DNA of 64,000 nucleotides from CF-46 sp042408445 (GCA_042408445.1 JBHORC010000019.1:1-64000); one strand, 5' to 3'; shown: positions 36,185 through 46,047, counted from the first letter of the stretch. Numbers and translations: made by a program. Notes: generated from the sequence alone by a model not told the origin.

Positions 36185-39100
36185 TCAATCCACGCTCAGG
36201 TGACGCTCGCGGAGCCCGTCCGGAGGCCCGTGGCGGGCCGCCTCGGCGACGACGGCGGCGGCCAGCGTGCCGCCCGGTCCGGCGCTTGATGTCGGCCTCG
36301 GCGGGACGAGCGCGTCGAGTCGCGCGGCGATCCGGTCCGCGAATCGCCGCTGGATGTGGCGGCGCCGAAGGACCGTGACGAGGAGTGAGGCGAACCCGAT
36401 CAGGACCAGGCCGGCCATGCCGACCTCCGGGACGAACGGGTCGGCCACGCCTCCGTGGAGCAGCGGAGCGGCGGATGGGCCTGCGGTCGGATCGCTGGCA
36501 CTCGGATCAGCGGACCCGGCCAGCGCCGCGTCATCTGCCGTCGGGTCGCCGACGCGCGTGAGGCCCGAGACGTCGTCGACGCCGATCGCGGCCGGCTCGT
36601 CGCCGACCCGCTCGACGCGACCGACGACGCCGAGGGCATCGCCGGGCGCGAGCGTCGGGAGCTCGTCCAGGGCGGTGCCACGAAAGACGATCCGGCTCGA
36701 GGCCGTGCCATCGTCGAGGACGAGCCCGTCGGTCTCGATCGAGTCGATCAGACCGCCGACGCGGACGATCGCGCCAACGTGCTCGTCGATCGCGATGAGG
36801 TCGATGCTCGGGACGCCGTCGGCGGGGCCGCTCGGAGTCGCCGTCGTGATGCCGCCCGACGCTCCGACCCCGGACGCGCTTGTGGTGTCCGTGGCGCCGC
36901 CCGACGCGTTCGCGCCGTGTGCGGTCGGACCTCCGATCCGGAGGTCTGCGGCCGATCGCGGCAGGATCGCGAAGCGGCGATCGCTGGCTGACGGATACGG
37001 TCGTCGGACGATGCCCGTGATGGTCGCGGTTCGTCCGGCCACCATGACGGAGCTCGGGATCGCGGCGCCGGCAAGACCGAGGATCGGCACGCGCTTCGTC
37101 CCGACGAGCAGCTCGGCCTGCCAGCGGTCGCCTGACCGGTGCACCTCGACCACCTCGCCGTGGATCGTGACGAGCCGCCACTCGTGGCCGGCGTCCGGGA
37201 CCGCCCGCAGCTCGACCGGGACCACCGGGCCGGAGCCGGTCGATTCAATCGTCTCGGCCCGAAGACGAGGCGCGCCGTACGCCTGACCGAGGTCGCCGCT
37301 CACCCGGACGCGCGTCCCGACGGCCGGGGCGTGGGTCCCGGACGGCAGCAGGAGCTCGATGGCCGCCGTCCGATCGTCGATCGTGATCCGCCGGCCGGTC
37401 GCGTCGAGCAGGTTCGACCGGATCGTCACGACCCCCTCGAGGCGGACGGAGCCCGTCTTCGCCAGGAGCGCGGCGGCGATCGTCATCGTCCGCGGCGCGC
37501 CCGAACCGGACGCCGTCGGGCTCGGGTTCGGGGACCCAGATGCTGACGGTCCGCCGAGCCGGACGACATCCCGCACGTCCCGGAGCCAGACCCGGTAGCC
37601 GTCGGCGACGCCCTTCCGGCTCGCCCGCTGGCCGACGATCCCGACGAGTCGCAGTCGGTCGCCGGGGACGATGGCCGCGGCGCGAATGCCGGAGGTCGAG
37701 TCGGCCGCGACGCGAACCGAGCCGGCGGTCGTGGCGAGGGTGAAGGCGACGTCACCGGTCGCGGTGTGGGTGGGCCGTCCGTCCACCGCGCCGTCGACCG
37801 TCACGAGGCGCGCCTCGACGTTCTCGCCGACCGACCGGCCGTCCACAGCGATCGGCGTGGGCAGCGTGGCGGCGCCGAGCACCTGCAGCTTCGTGAGCGC
37901 TCGGATCTCGAGCTGGCCGTAGGGATCGCCGAGGCTGCCGGTCACTTCGAGGCGGGTACCGCGAGCCGGACGGGGGTCCGTGGTCCGCAGGCGGACGGCG
38001 ATCCCCGCCGACGCGTCCTGGACGGTGAGAAGGCCCGGGGTGCCGATCCGACCTGCTTCGCTGGTGACGACGCCGGCCACCGTGACGGCTCGACCGAGCG
38101 GCTGACTCCGCGCCGTCGCGATCGGGATCGCGGCGGTCGTCGGCGTCGGGCTGGCTGTCGGAGCCGGGGAGGGAGTGGGCGTGGGTGCGGGCGTCGGCAC
38201 GGGAGTCGGTGTCGGGGCGGGAGTCGGCGTGGCCGTGGGCGTCGGCGATGACGTGGGCGTCGCGGTCGGTGTCGGCGTCGGCGTCGGGGTCGGCGTTGCG
38301 GTCGGGGTCGGAGTCGGAGTCGGTGTCGGGGTCGGGGTCGGGGTCGACGCAGCGAACTCGCCGGGCAGCGTCACGTGCAGTCGATACCCGGACAGACCCG
38401 TCCCGCTGCTGTCGCGCTGGCCGAGCGTTCCGGTCGCCGAAACGACGTCATGCGTGTGGACCGCCGTCGTTCCGAGCGCCGCCGGCCCGACGACGAGCCG
38501 GAGCGGGCCGGTGCCGTCGTCGATCGTGACCCCGAGGCCGTCGGCAAGGCTCGACGGTGCCTCCGTCACGATGCCGCTGACGGTCAGCCGGAGCGCCTCG
38601 ACCGTTTCGTCCGCGCCGCCGGTCGTCGTTCCGACGGCGGTCGGGACCTCGGCCGAGCCGGTGATCCGGATCGAGGCAGCCGTGGCACTCAGGGTCCGGA
38701 GGCTGAAATACGAGCCGAGCGTGCCGTCGATCTCCACGGACGTGCCGGCGGGAAGCGCGGGAACGAGCTCCGCATCGAGTCGGACGGCGATCCCGCCCGT
38801 CGCGTCCTGGATGAAGCCGATCCGGCGAGACTCGATCGATCCGAGGGCCGTCGTGAGGGTCCCCGCGATCGTGACCGCGGTGCCGTCCGGAGCGAGGCGC
38901 GCGTCGGCGATGAACGAGACGACGGGCGATGGCGACGGCGACGGGGTGGGAACCAACGTCGGGGTCGGGGCCGGGGTCGGGGTCGCGACCGGAGTCGGGC
39001 TCGGGCCGGGCACATCGGTCGGCACGGGCGTGGCGACCAGGGTCGGAGTCGGAGTCGGCGTCTCGACCGGCGTCGGCGTCGGGGTCGGCGTCTCGACGGG

Positions 39101-39985
39101 CGTCGGCGTCGGCTCGTCCGAGGGGAGCGGTGTGGGCGTCGGCGCTTCCGACGGAGCAGGAGTGTCGCTGGCGACCGGGGTCGCGGTCGGCGTGGGCGCA
39201 TCGGAGGGCGCCGTCGTTGGAGTGGCCGAGGGCGTGGCGACGGGCGTCGGGACCGGGGTCACGACGGGCGTCGCGCTCGGCGCGGGCGTCGCGGTCGCGG
39301 TCGGCGCGGGGGTCGGCGAGGGGGTCGGGGTCGCGCCGGGCGTCGCCGCCGAAGCAAGGTTCTGCGGCGACGGCGCACCCACGACGAAGTCCGAGGCATT
39401 CACGTTCGTGTCGGTGCCGTTGCCGGCGGAACCACCGGGCCGACGTTCGATGCTCGATCCTGCCGGAGGAGCGGGCGCAGCGGTGCCCTCGACGAACCCG
39501 TTCGTCGCGTCACCCCACGCAACCGCGTCGATCGGGCTGCCGCCGACCGCACGCAGCACGACGGCACCGCCCGTCGCCGCGAAGCCCGAGGCGTAGGTCG
39601 CATCGGCAACCGGCGCATGGATCCCGGCCGAGTTGGCAATCAGGAGATGCTTCCCGGGGCCGATGATCGTCGAGCTCGACCACGTCGCCTTCCGGGTCAC
39701 CGTCGACCCGGTCGAGGTGGCGTAGACGAGCTCGAGGCCGGCCAGGTCGATCGCCGTCGATCCCGCGTTCGTCAGCTCCGCGAACTCGTCCGACGCCGAG
39801 GCACCGCCCGTCTCGACCTCGGAGATCAGGAGGGTCGAGACGGGCCAGCTCACCGCTGCGGCAGTGACGAGGTCCGGCGAAGCCGGCGCGGAGGGCGGCG
39901 CCGCGACAACGAACGACGCCGTCAGGACGACCAGGATCAGAGCGAACGACAGGGCGACTCGCCCTGCGCCTCGGGCGCGCGACAT
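36185..39985 (-). CDS. Large surface protein: lamin-tail domain, Thr/Pro linkers, OB-fold-like repeats, C-terminal membrane anchor
   Basis: A 1266-residue exported protein. A signal peptide (about 9-30, VALSFALILVVLTASFVVA) is followed by a lamin-tail domain (about 45-170: LLISEVETGG, DEFAELTNAGSTAIDLAGLEL). Two long Thr-Pro-rich linkers lie at about 215-352 and 547-605. Between and after them come about seven beta-rich modules with repeated G-x-V/L-T...ITIDD/VQDA-x-G-I-x-V/L-R-L...GTRVEVTGSLG patterns, which I read as OB-fold-like domains in three tandem pairs plus one (about 353-545, 610-815, 830-1020, 1050-1165). A single membrane helix (GLVLIGFASLLVTVL, about 1186-1205) and a basic tail anchor it. 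GGGAGGT precedes the ATG. LTD plus OB architectures occur in extracellular nucleases such as ExeM, but no nuclease domain is seen here. Function unknown. Confidence 0.85.
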   Translation of the reverse strand: MSRARGAGRVALSFALILVVLTASFVVAAPPSAPASPDLVTAAAVSWPVSTLLISEVETGGASASDEFAELTNAGSTAIDLAGLELVYATSTGSTVTRKATWSSSTIIGPGKHLLIANSAGIHAPVADATYASGFAATGGAVVLRAVGGSPIDAVAWGDATNGFVEGTAAPAPPAGSSIERRPGGSAGNGTDTNVNASDFVVGAPSPQNLASAATPGATPTPSPTPAPTATATPAPSATPVVTPVPTPVATPSATPTTAPSDAPTPTATPVASDTPAPSEAPTPTPLPSDEPTPTPVETPTPTPTPVETPTPTPTLVATPVPTDVPGPSPTPVATPTPAPTPTLVPTPSPSPSPVVSFIADARLAPDGTAVTIAGTLTTALGSIESRRIGFIQDATGGIAVRLDAELVPALPAGTSVEIDGTLGSYFSLRTLSATAASIRITGSAEVPTAVGTTTGGADETVEALRLTVSGIVTEAPSSLADGLGVTIDDGTGPLRLVVGPAALGTTAVHTHDVVSATGTLGQRDSSGTGLSGYRLHVTLPGEFAASTPTPTPTPTPTPTPTATPTPTPTPTPTATPTSSPTPTATPTPAPTPTPVPTPAPTPTPSPAPTASPTPTTAAIPIATARSQPLGRAVTVAGVVTSEAGRIGTPGLLTVQDASAGIAVRLRTTDPRPARGTRLEVTGSLGDPYGQLEIRALTKLQVLGAATLPTPIAVDGRSVGENVEARLVTVDGAVDGRPTHTATGDVAFTLATTAGSVRVAADSTSGIRAAAIVPGDRLRLVGIVGQRASRKGVADGYRVWLRDVRDVVRLGGPSASGSPNPSPTASGSGAPRTMTIAAALLAKTGSVRLEGVVTIRSNLLDATGRRITIDDRTAAIELLLPSGTHAPAVGTRVRVSGDLGQAYGAPRLRAETIESTGSGPVVPVELRAVPDAGHEWRLVTIHGEVVEVHRSGDRWQAELLVGTKRVPILGLAGAAIPSSVMVAGRTATITGIVRRPYPSASDRRFAILPRSAADLRIGGPTAHGANASGGATDTTSASGVGASGGITTATPSGPADGVPSIDLIAIDEHVGAIVRVGGLIDSIETDGLVLDDGTASSRIVFRGTALDELPTLAPGDALGVVGRVERVGDEPAAIGVDDVSGLTRVGDPTADDAALAGSADPSASDPTAGPSAAPLLHGGVADPFVPEVGMAGLVLIGFASLLVTVLRRRHIQRRFADRIAARLDALVPPRPTSSAGPGGTLAAAVVAEAARHGPPDGLRERHLSVD
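38170..39345. repeat. Low-complexity repeats encoding Thr-Pro linkers
   Basis: Two tracts (about 38170-38345 and 38930-39345) of irregular six-base units such as GTCGGC/GTCGGG, which code on the minus strand for Thr-Pro repeats. The read-through on the plus strand gives Val-Gly repeats that are not a gene. Likely slippage-prone and variable in length between strains. Confidence 0.85.
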
Positions 39986-40372
39986 CGACGACCTCCCGGC
40001 GGGGTTGTCGGATGTCCGGCAGACGACGCACCAACGTCGTCGGCAGCCGGGTCGGGCGGGTCGGCACGTTGTAGCAGGCAGGCCTGCACGTCGACTTGGT
40101 GCCCAGTGCACGGCGGCTCAACGCGACGGCGTCGGCACCTCAACCGCGGGTTCGCCGCCGGTTCGCTGGCGATCCACGGAGGCTTCACCCAGACTGCACC
40201 TCCGCTGCACGCGTGATCCCACGCGCAGCGCGTCGCCGTCGGCCCCGGCCTCACCCGCTCGAGCCGCTCGGCGTCAGGCCGCTCGCCGTCGGGCCGCTCG
40301 TCCGCGAACGCGTACCATTCGCGGACCCGCCGCAGACCCCGCGGCACCGTTCGATCACCCCTTGGAGGAATC
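39986..40372. other. Divergent intergenic region between the surface protein and a membrane protein gene
   Basis: About 387 bases without a supported gene. It should hold both promoters. Apart from the ribosome-binding sites at its two ends (GGGAGGT on the left, GGAGG at 40364-40368 on the right) I see no clear promoter boxes, repeats or structured RNA. Confidence 0.5.
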
Positions 40373-41146
40373 GTGGCGCGCGCCAAGAGAACCGACCGAG
40401 CCGACGCCCGCCGACGGCATCGAGCCGTACCGCTCGAGGCGACCGACATCACAACGGCCGCCGAAGGCGACGCCGAGACCGCCTCGACCGCCCCGAGCAG
40501 CCCGGGACGTCGCGGTCCAGGTCCCGCCACGGCGGCAGCGCCAGCCGGAGCAACACCGGTTCGTCCGAGCATCACGGGCGCGTTCCGCTCCTCGTTCCGA
40601 CCGCTCGACCTCCGCGGCGATCTGCGCGCGCTGCCGGGCCTCCTCCGGACGAAGGCGTTCCTCCTGCCCGTGATCCTGTCCGGCCTGTCCGTGGCGCTCG
40701 TGCCGCTCGTCGGGCTGAACGCGCTGACCTCGACCTTCTATCAGTACTTCTCGTTCAGCGCCCCCCTGGGGACGTCCTTCCTCGCCGGCTTCCTCGCGCC
40801 ACGGGCGAGCTATCTGCTCGGGATCCTGGCCGCGCTCGCGTCGGTCGGCTTCCAGGCCCTGGCGTTCAGCAACGGCACGTTCGGTGGCTTCCTGACGATC
40901 TTCCAGGACCCCGCGACGGGCGGGACGATGAACCCCGATCAGGCCCGTGCGCTGATCCTCGGCCAGGCGCTGTGGGTCGGTGTCCCCTCGGCAGCCTTCT
41001 TCGCCGCCGCCGCCGCGTGGTATCGCCGCTTCCTGAACCGCGCGAACCCCAACCGCTCGCGGCCGACGGGCCCGACGACGCGGCGCCCGGACGGCAAGGT
41101 CGCGAAGCGCAACCAGGGCCGGCCGCTCCTCGCCCGCCGGCGCTGA
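40373..41146 (+). CDS. Membrane protein of unknown function with basic, disordered ends
   Basis: The 257 residues start with ~85 disordered Arg/Ala/Pro-rich residues, then about four hydrophobic segments (LLPVILSGLSVALVPLVGL, FLAGFLAPRASYLLGILAALASV, and a C-terminal LWVGVPSAAFFAAAAAWY), and end with a basic tail (RRPDGKVAKRNQGRPLLARRR). Between them is a short hydrophilic loop (FQDPATGGTMNPDQAR). I do not recognise the family. The GTG start has GGAGG five bases upstream. It converges on dnaE2. Confidence 0.78.
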   Translation: MARAKRTDRADARRRHRAVPLEATDITTAAEGDAETASTAPSSPGRRGPGPATAAAPAGATPVRPSITGAFRSSFRPLDLRGDLRALPGLLRTKAFLLPVILSGLSVALVPLVGLNALTSTFYQYFSFSAPLGTSFLAGFLAPRASYLLGILAALASVGFQALAFSNGTFGGFLTIFQDPATGGTMNPDQARALILGQALWVGVPSAAFFAAAAAWYRRFLNRANPNRSRPTGPTTRRPDGKVAKRNQGRPLLARRR

Positions 41147-41160
41147 CCGACCTCCCCGCC

Positions 41161-44100
41161 TTAACCGATGCGGCGCATCCCCGCGTAGCCGAGCTGGCGG
41201 ACGCCCTCGGGCCGATCCGGCGCGCCGGCGGTCGCGGCCGCCTCGACGAGCGGCCGGACCTCGTGGGCGATCACGTTCACGACCGATGATTCGCGCTGGA
41301 GCTCGCCGTCGACGAGGAGCAGCGCGTGCCGTCGCACGACGCCGCGGAGACGCGCCCACGCGTCCGGCCAGAGCGTGACGTTGACCATGCCGGTCTCGTC
41401 CTCGAGGGCGAGGAAGACCGTCCCCTTGGCGGTCATCGGGTGCTGCCGCGTGACGACGAGACCGCCGATCCGGACGCGCCCCGGGCGTCGATCGTTCAGC
41501 GCCGCATTCGTCACCGCACCGAGCTTCTCCAGCGCCGGACGGTAGAGCCCGACCACCTGCCGCCGGGCGTCGAGACCGATGACCGAATATGCATCGCCGA
41601 TCCGCTCCGATTCGGTGAGCCCGGGGAGCGTCGGCGCGTCCGTGGCGGGCAGGCGGAGCGCCATCGGCCGTGACGCAGCCCTGGTGAAGGCGCCGCCCCG
41701 CGTCGAGCGACCGTCGACACGTCCCCGCGTCGCGCCGGCGACCTCGCGGAGCTGCCAGAGCAGCTCGCGGCGCGGCCGGCCCAGCGAGTCGAGCGCACCG
41801 ACCCGGATCAGCCGCTCGATCGTCTCCTCGGGCAGTCCGGTCCGCTCGACGACGTCCGCGAGGGTCCGGTAGGGACCGCGCGCCAGCTCCGCATCGAGGA
41901 GCTCCTTGTGCTCCTCGCCGATCCCCTTCACGAGCCGGAGGCCGAGCCGGACCCCCCACCCGACGGCACTCTCGGCGGCCCACTGCCCGCGCGCCTCATC
42001 CGACGGGACGACGCAGCCGCTCGACCGGACCGGCGCCGGTCGTCGCTCGATGCCGGCGTCCCCGGGGAGTGGCTCGCCGGGGCCCTCGTCCCCCTCCCCG
42101 ATCGCCCAGCCCGGCCGCCCGACCCATTCGGTGGTCGTCTGATAGCTCGACCGGTTGATGTCGACCGGCAGGACGGCAACGCCGTGGCGCTTCGCGTCGT
42201 TGACGAGGACCTCGACGGGATAGAAGCCCATCGGCTGGGCGTTGATCAGCCCGACGACGAACTGGGCCGGATAGAAGAGCTTCAGAAACGACGATTCGTA
42301 GGCGGTCCGGGCGAAGGCCGCCGCGTGCGATTTCGCGAAGCCGAACGAGGCGAACGCCGCGACCTGGCGGAACAGCTCCTCGGCGGTCTCCTCCGTCATG
42401 CCGGGCTGACGCATGCAGCCGTCGTGGAACTGCTGGTGGAGCTTCTCCATCTCGCGGCTCGAGCGCCACGTCCCCATCGCCCGCCGGAACCCGTCGCTCT
42501 CGGCGGCCGAGAAGCCCGCCACCTCGATCGCGATCCGCATGACCTGCTCCTGGTAGAGGATGACGCCCATCGAATCGCGGAGGACCGGCTCCAGGCTCGG
42601 ATGGAGGTACGTGACGGGCTCCAGGCCCTGCTTGCGTCGCAGGTAGGGGTGGACGGCGTTGCCCTGGATCGGGCCCGGCCGGATGATCGCGACCTCGACG
42701 ACGAGATCGTCCAGGCTCGACGGGTTCGACTTCGGCAGCGTCTGCATCTGGGCCCGGCTCTCGACCTGGAAGACGCCGACCGTGTCGGCCGCGCGGAGCA
42801 TCGCGAAGACCTCGGGGACCTGCTCCGGCAGACGGTCGAGATCGAGACAGACGGCACAGTCGTGCTCGATGAGCTGGAGCGTCTCGTCGATCGCCGCGAG
42901 CATGCCGAGCCCGAGCAGGTCGAGCTTGATGAGCTTCAGCGCCTCGACATCGCGCTTGTCGAACTGGACGACGACCCGGTCCTTCATCGTCGCCCGCTCC
43001 AGCGGGGCGATGTCGATGAGCGGGGCGGCGGTCACGAGCATCCCGCCGCTGTGGATCGAGAGGTGGCGCGGAAAACCGTCGATCCGGGCACAGAACTCGA
43101 GCCAGCGCTCCCAGTCGCTCAGGTCGCGGGTGCTGCCGCCGCGGGCCTGCGGCGGCGCCTCCGGCTCGATCCGGGCGACCTTCGACTCCGGCGCCGCTCC
43201 GCCGCGCCCCATCGTCGCGTGGCTCAGCGCGGGCGGATCCCAGTGGTTCGGCCGGCCGAGCCGATCCGTCTTGCGGGGCGCCGTCTCGGGCAGGCCGCTC
43301 TCCGGATCGATTGCCCGCTGGCCGCCCTGGCCGTCGTCGAGGAGCGCCGGCGCGACGAGCGTGTCCGGGTCCTGGGTGCCGTCGCGGGCGCCGACGAGTC
43401 GCTCGCGATCCGCGGCATAGCCCGTCCCCCGGCCCTCGCGCAGCCACGCGACGCTCGCCGGCGTGTCGCCCGGACCACCCTCGTCGTCACCGTGCCGGGC
43501 AGGCCGGATCGCCGTCCGTGGAGCGAGCGCATCGGGCAGCGGCCGACTCGGGCCAGTCCCACCGCCCGCATCCGTCTTCCGGGCACGGATATGACTCGGG
43601 GTGGTATCTCCCGGGCGTGCGACGGGATTGGCGCCCGCCGAGCCGGCCGATCGTGCACGGTCGAGCGTGAGCGAGCCCGACTCCCGCGCGTCGGAGGCGT
43701 CTTCCGGGCCGCCTTGACCCGGCGATACCACGGGGACTCGTAGGGAAGGTGGGAGCGCGGCGGGCCCGGCCGAATCGCCCGGCGACGTCGCGACGATCCC
43801 CGCCTCCGCTCCGACCGGCACGTCGTGCAGCCAGCCGAACGGGCGGGGAGCGTCGGGATCGACGGGCTTCTTCGGCTGCTTCCACGGCGGCACCTTCCCG
43901 ACGAGCGGGATCCGGGTGTTGAGCTGGCCCATGCCGTCCACGAGCTGCTCGCCCACGGGCACGGCCGAAGCGCGGTCCTCGACACGGGCCGCGTCCTCCA
44001 GCCGCGACAGGCGGCCGGTTCCGATCTCGCCCGCGCCGCCGGTCCCGTTTCCGCCAGCCGTCCGGACGCGGCCGCCGCGGGCGTGGTTCAGCTGGCCCAT

Positions 44101-45915
44101 CCCGTCGACCAGGCCGCGCTCGCCCGCGAGGGCGGCCGCCGCAGCAACCGCCTCGTCGGTCGCGCCAGCCCCGGCGGCGACTCCCTCCGGCCGTCGGAAG
44201 AACTCGGCGAAGCCGCCGTCCGCCTCGAGATCGCGGCGGACCATCACGCTGTCGTACGTCTCGAGCGCCTTGGCGACCCGGTCGACGAGCGGCCGCGGAA
44301 AGCCGAGCGCCACCCCCACCTCGCGAACCGCCGACCGTGCCCGGTAGGTGACGAGGTTGCACACCATGCCGGTGTGCTCCGGGCCGTACCGGTTGTAGAT
44401 GTACTGGATGACCTCCTCCCGGCGCTCCGAGCTGAAGTCGATGTCGACGTCCGGGTAGGTCGTCCGGCCCTCGTTGATGAACCGCTCGAACAGGAGGTTG
44501 TGGGCGATCGGCTCGACCCGGCTGATCCCGAGCGTGTACGAGACGATCGAGCTCGTCGCGCTTCCCCGGCCCTGGGCCGGGATCCCCTCCTCCTTCGCGA
44601 AGCGCATCAGGTCCCAGCAGATCAGGAAGAACTCGGCGAGCCCGGCCCGCTCGATGACGTCGAGCTCGTGGGCGAGGCGGTTCACGACCGCGGCGGTCAT
44701 CGGGTGATAGCGCCGACGGGCACCCTCCCAGCAGAGCTCCGAGAGATACGAGAACGGGGTCTCGTTGCGGGGCACCGGGAAGCCGGGAAAGCGGTACTGC
44801 TCGAAGCCGAGATCGACGCGACAGGCGGCCGAGAGATCCGCGGCGCGGGCCATCCCCGCCGACCAGGCACGGGCGACGTCGCGGCCGAGCGATCCGTCGC
44901 CGGGCGGCAGGTCCGCGATCTCGTCCGCCGACTTGAGGTACGACTCGCCGTCGCCACGCCGCAGGTCCGCGAGCCCGTCCAGCGTCCGGCCGTGACGGAT
45001 CGCCGTCAGGACGTCCTGGAACTCGCGGCCCTCCGGTCGGGCGTAGTGGACGTCATTCGTCACGACGACCGGCAACCGCAGCTCCCCGGCGAGTGCCACC
45101 GTCTCCGTCACGAGCCAGTCGTCGTCCGGGAGCCGGTGATGGGACAGCTCGAGATGGAAGCCGTCGCGGCCGTACCGCTCGGCGAGGGTCTCCGCCGCGA
45201 GTCGAGCACCGGCCCGGTCGCCGGCTCGCAGCCGCCGCGCAATCTCTCCTTCGCGGCACCCCGACAGCGCGACGAGCCCCTCGCGATGCTCCGCGAGGAG
45301 CGCCTGGTCGAAGCGGGGCATCGCCTTCGTGCCGCCGAGATTCGCCCGCGAGACGAGGCGGCACAGGCTCCGGTAGCCGATCGCGTCGCGGGCGAGCAGG
45401 ACGAGATGCGAGCCGCGCTGCCGCTCGCCGATGCCGCGGACGTCCTCCTTGACCGCCTCGCGGTGGCCGGGCAGGCGGGTCCGTTCCGGCCGCGGTCGAT
45501 CCGGGTCGCCCTCTCGGGCTTCGGAGTCCGGGCCCGTAAGCGTGCGCGCAGCCGCGACCGTGCCGCCCGCGCCACCGCCTCCGGCCCAGCTCCCGCTCCC
45601 GGTGACCGTTCCGCTCCCGTCGGGCCGCCGATTCCGACCACCGCGCCGGCCGCGCCGCCGAACGGGGATGACGAGATGGTCCGGATCCGGTGCCGCAGCA
45701 TCGCGGATCTCCACCTCGATCCCGAGAATGGGCCGAAGCCCGACCTCCTCGTATGCGGTCGTCGCCCGGACGACGCCGTACAGCCCCTGGTGGTCCGTGA
45801 TGCCGAGGCCGGTCAACCCCAGCTCGACCGCTCGTTCGGCGAGCTCGTCAGGTGCCGAGGCACCGTCGAGAAACGAGAAGTTCGTGTGGCAATGGAGCTC
45901 GGCGTAGGCTGCCAT
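41161..45915 (-). CDS. dnaE2: Error-prone DNA polymerase III alpha subunit DnaE2 (ImuC) with a large disordered insert
   Basis: Replicative-type polymerase of the SOS mutasome that, with ImuA and ImuB, bypasses lesions. The PHP domain starts the protein (AELHCHTNFSFLDGAS, TDHQGLYG) and carries a ~70-residue Gly/Arg-rich insert near 95-160. The polymerase core has AQGRGSATSSIVSYTLGIS and TYPDVDIDFSSERR (catalytic Asp residues). The later DnaE2 segments are PRHLSIHSGGM, RPGPIQGNAVHPYLRRKQG, ILYQEQVM, FGFAKSHAAAFA, and a C-terminal OB domain (VRIGGLVVTRQHPMTAKGT). The 1584 residues exceed the usual ~1050-1100, mostly because residues ~575-925 are Gly/Ala/Pro/Arg-rich insert. An SOS-box promoter lies directly upstream. 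Confidence 0.93.
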   Translation of the reverse strand: MAAYAELHCHTNFSFLDGASAPDELAERAVELGLTGLGITDHQGLYGVVRATTAYEEVGLRPILGIEVEIRDAAAPDPDHLVIPVRRRGRRGGRNRRPDGSGTVTGSGSWAGGGGAGGTVAAARTLTGPDSEAREGDPDRPRPERTRLPGHREAVKEDVRGIGERQRGSHLVLLARDAIGYRSLCRLVSRANLGGTKAMPRFDQALLAEHREGLVALSGCREGEIARRLRAGDRAGARLAAETLAERYGRDGFHLELSHHRLPDDDWLVTETVALAGELRLPVVVTNDVHYARPEGREFQDVLTAIRHGRTLDGLADLRRGDGESYLKSADEIADLPPGDGSLGRDVARAWSAGMARAADLSAACRVDLGFEQYRFPGFPVPRNETPFSYLSELCWEGARRRYHPMTAAVVNRLAHELDVIERAGLAEFFLICWDLMRFAKEEGIPAQGRGSATSSIVSYTLGISRVEPIAHNLLFERFINEGRTTYPDVDIDFSSERREEVIQYIYNRYGPEHTGMVCNLVTYRARSAVREVGVALGFPRPLVDRVAKALETYDSVMVRRDLEADGGFAEFFRRPEGVAAGAGATDEAVAAAAALAGERGLVDGMGQLNHARGGRVRTAGGNGTGGAGEIGTGRLSRLEDAARVEDRASAVPVGEQLVDGMGQLNTRIPLVGKVPPWKQPKKPVDPDAPRPFGWLHDVPVGAEAGIVATSPGDSAGPAALPPSLRVPVVSPGQGGPEDASDARESGSLTLDRARSAGSAGANPVARPGDTTPSHIRARKTDAGGGTGPSRPLPDALAPRTAIRPARHGDDEGGPGDTPASVAWLREGRGTGYAADRERLVGARDGTQDPDTLVAPALLDDGQGGQRAIDPESGLPETAPRKTDRLGRPNHWDPPALSHATMGRGGAAPESKVARIEPEAPPQARGGSTRDLSDWERWLEFCARIDGFPRHLSIHSGGMLVTAAPLIDIAPLERATMKDRVVVQFDKRDVEALKLIKLDLLGLGMLAAIDETLQLIEHDCAVCLDLDRLPEQVPEVFAMLRAADTVGVFQVESRAQMQTLPKSNPSSLDDLVVEVAIIRPGPIQGNAVHPYLRRKQGLEPVTYLHPSLEPVLRDSMGVILYQEQVMRIAIEVAGFSAAESDGFRRAMGTWRSSREMEKLHQQFHDGCMRQPGMTEETAEELFRQVAAFASFGFAKSHAAAFARTAYESSFLKLFYPAQFVVGLINAQPMGFYPVEVLVNDAKRHGVAVLPVDINRSSYQTTTEWVGRPGWAIGEGDEGPGEPLPGDAGIERRPAPVRSSGCVVPSDEARGQWAAESAVGWGVRLGLRLVKGIGEEHKELLDAELARGPYRTLADVVERTGLPEETIERLIRVGALDSLGRPRRELLWQLREVAGATRGRVDGRSTRGGAFTRAASRPMALRLPATDAPTLPGLTESERIGDAYSVIGLDARRQVVGLYRPALEKLGAVTNAALNDRRPGRVRIGGLVVTRQHPMTAKGTVFLALEDETGMVNVTLWPDAWARLRGVVRRHALLLVDGELQRESSVVNVIAHEVRPLVEAAATAGAPDRPEGVRQLGYAGMRRIG

Positions 45916-45926
45916 CGGGACCGTTT

Positions 45927-45955
45927 ACGATAGAACATGCGTTCAGTATTGTCGA
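45927..45955 (-). promoter_or_regulatory. LexA-controlled promoter of dnaE2
   Basis: On the minus strand TCGACA (-35, 45950-45955), a 17-base spacer and TATCGT (-10, 45927-45932). Inside the spacer, next to the -10, is GAACGCATGTTC (45933-45944), a perfect Gram-positive-type SOS box (GAAC-N4-GTTC). The start codon is only about a dozen bases below the -10, so the transcript is nearly leaderless. Confidence 0.82.
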
Positions 45956-46047
45956 GCACACGGACACCGGAAGTCCTGCCAGAATCTGGTTCGAAAATCG
46001 TGGCCCGAACGCGAAACACGGGGGCAACGTCCGGCGTCTACAGCCGC

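Noticed and set aside
38170..38345. CRISPR-like or VNTR array from repeating GTCGGC units
   Set aside because: Units are six bases, irregular and within a coding Thr-Pro linker; no spacers or cas genes.
38175..39596. Val-Gly repeat 'elastin-like' protein on the plus strand
   Set aside because: Complement of the Thr-Pro linker repeats in the surface protein; no start signal.
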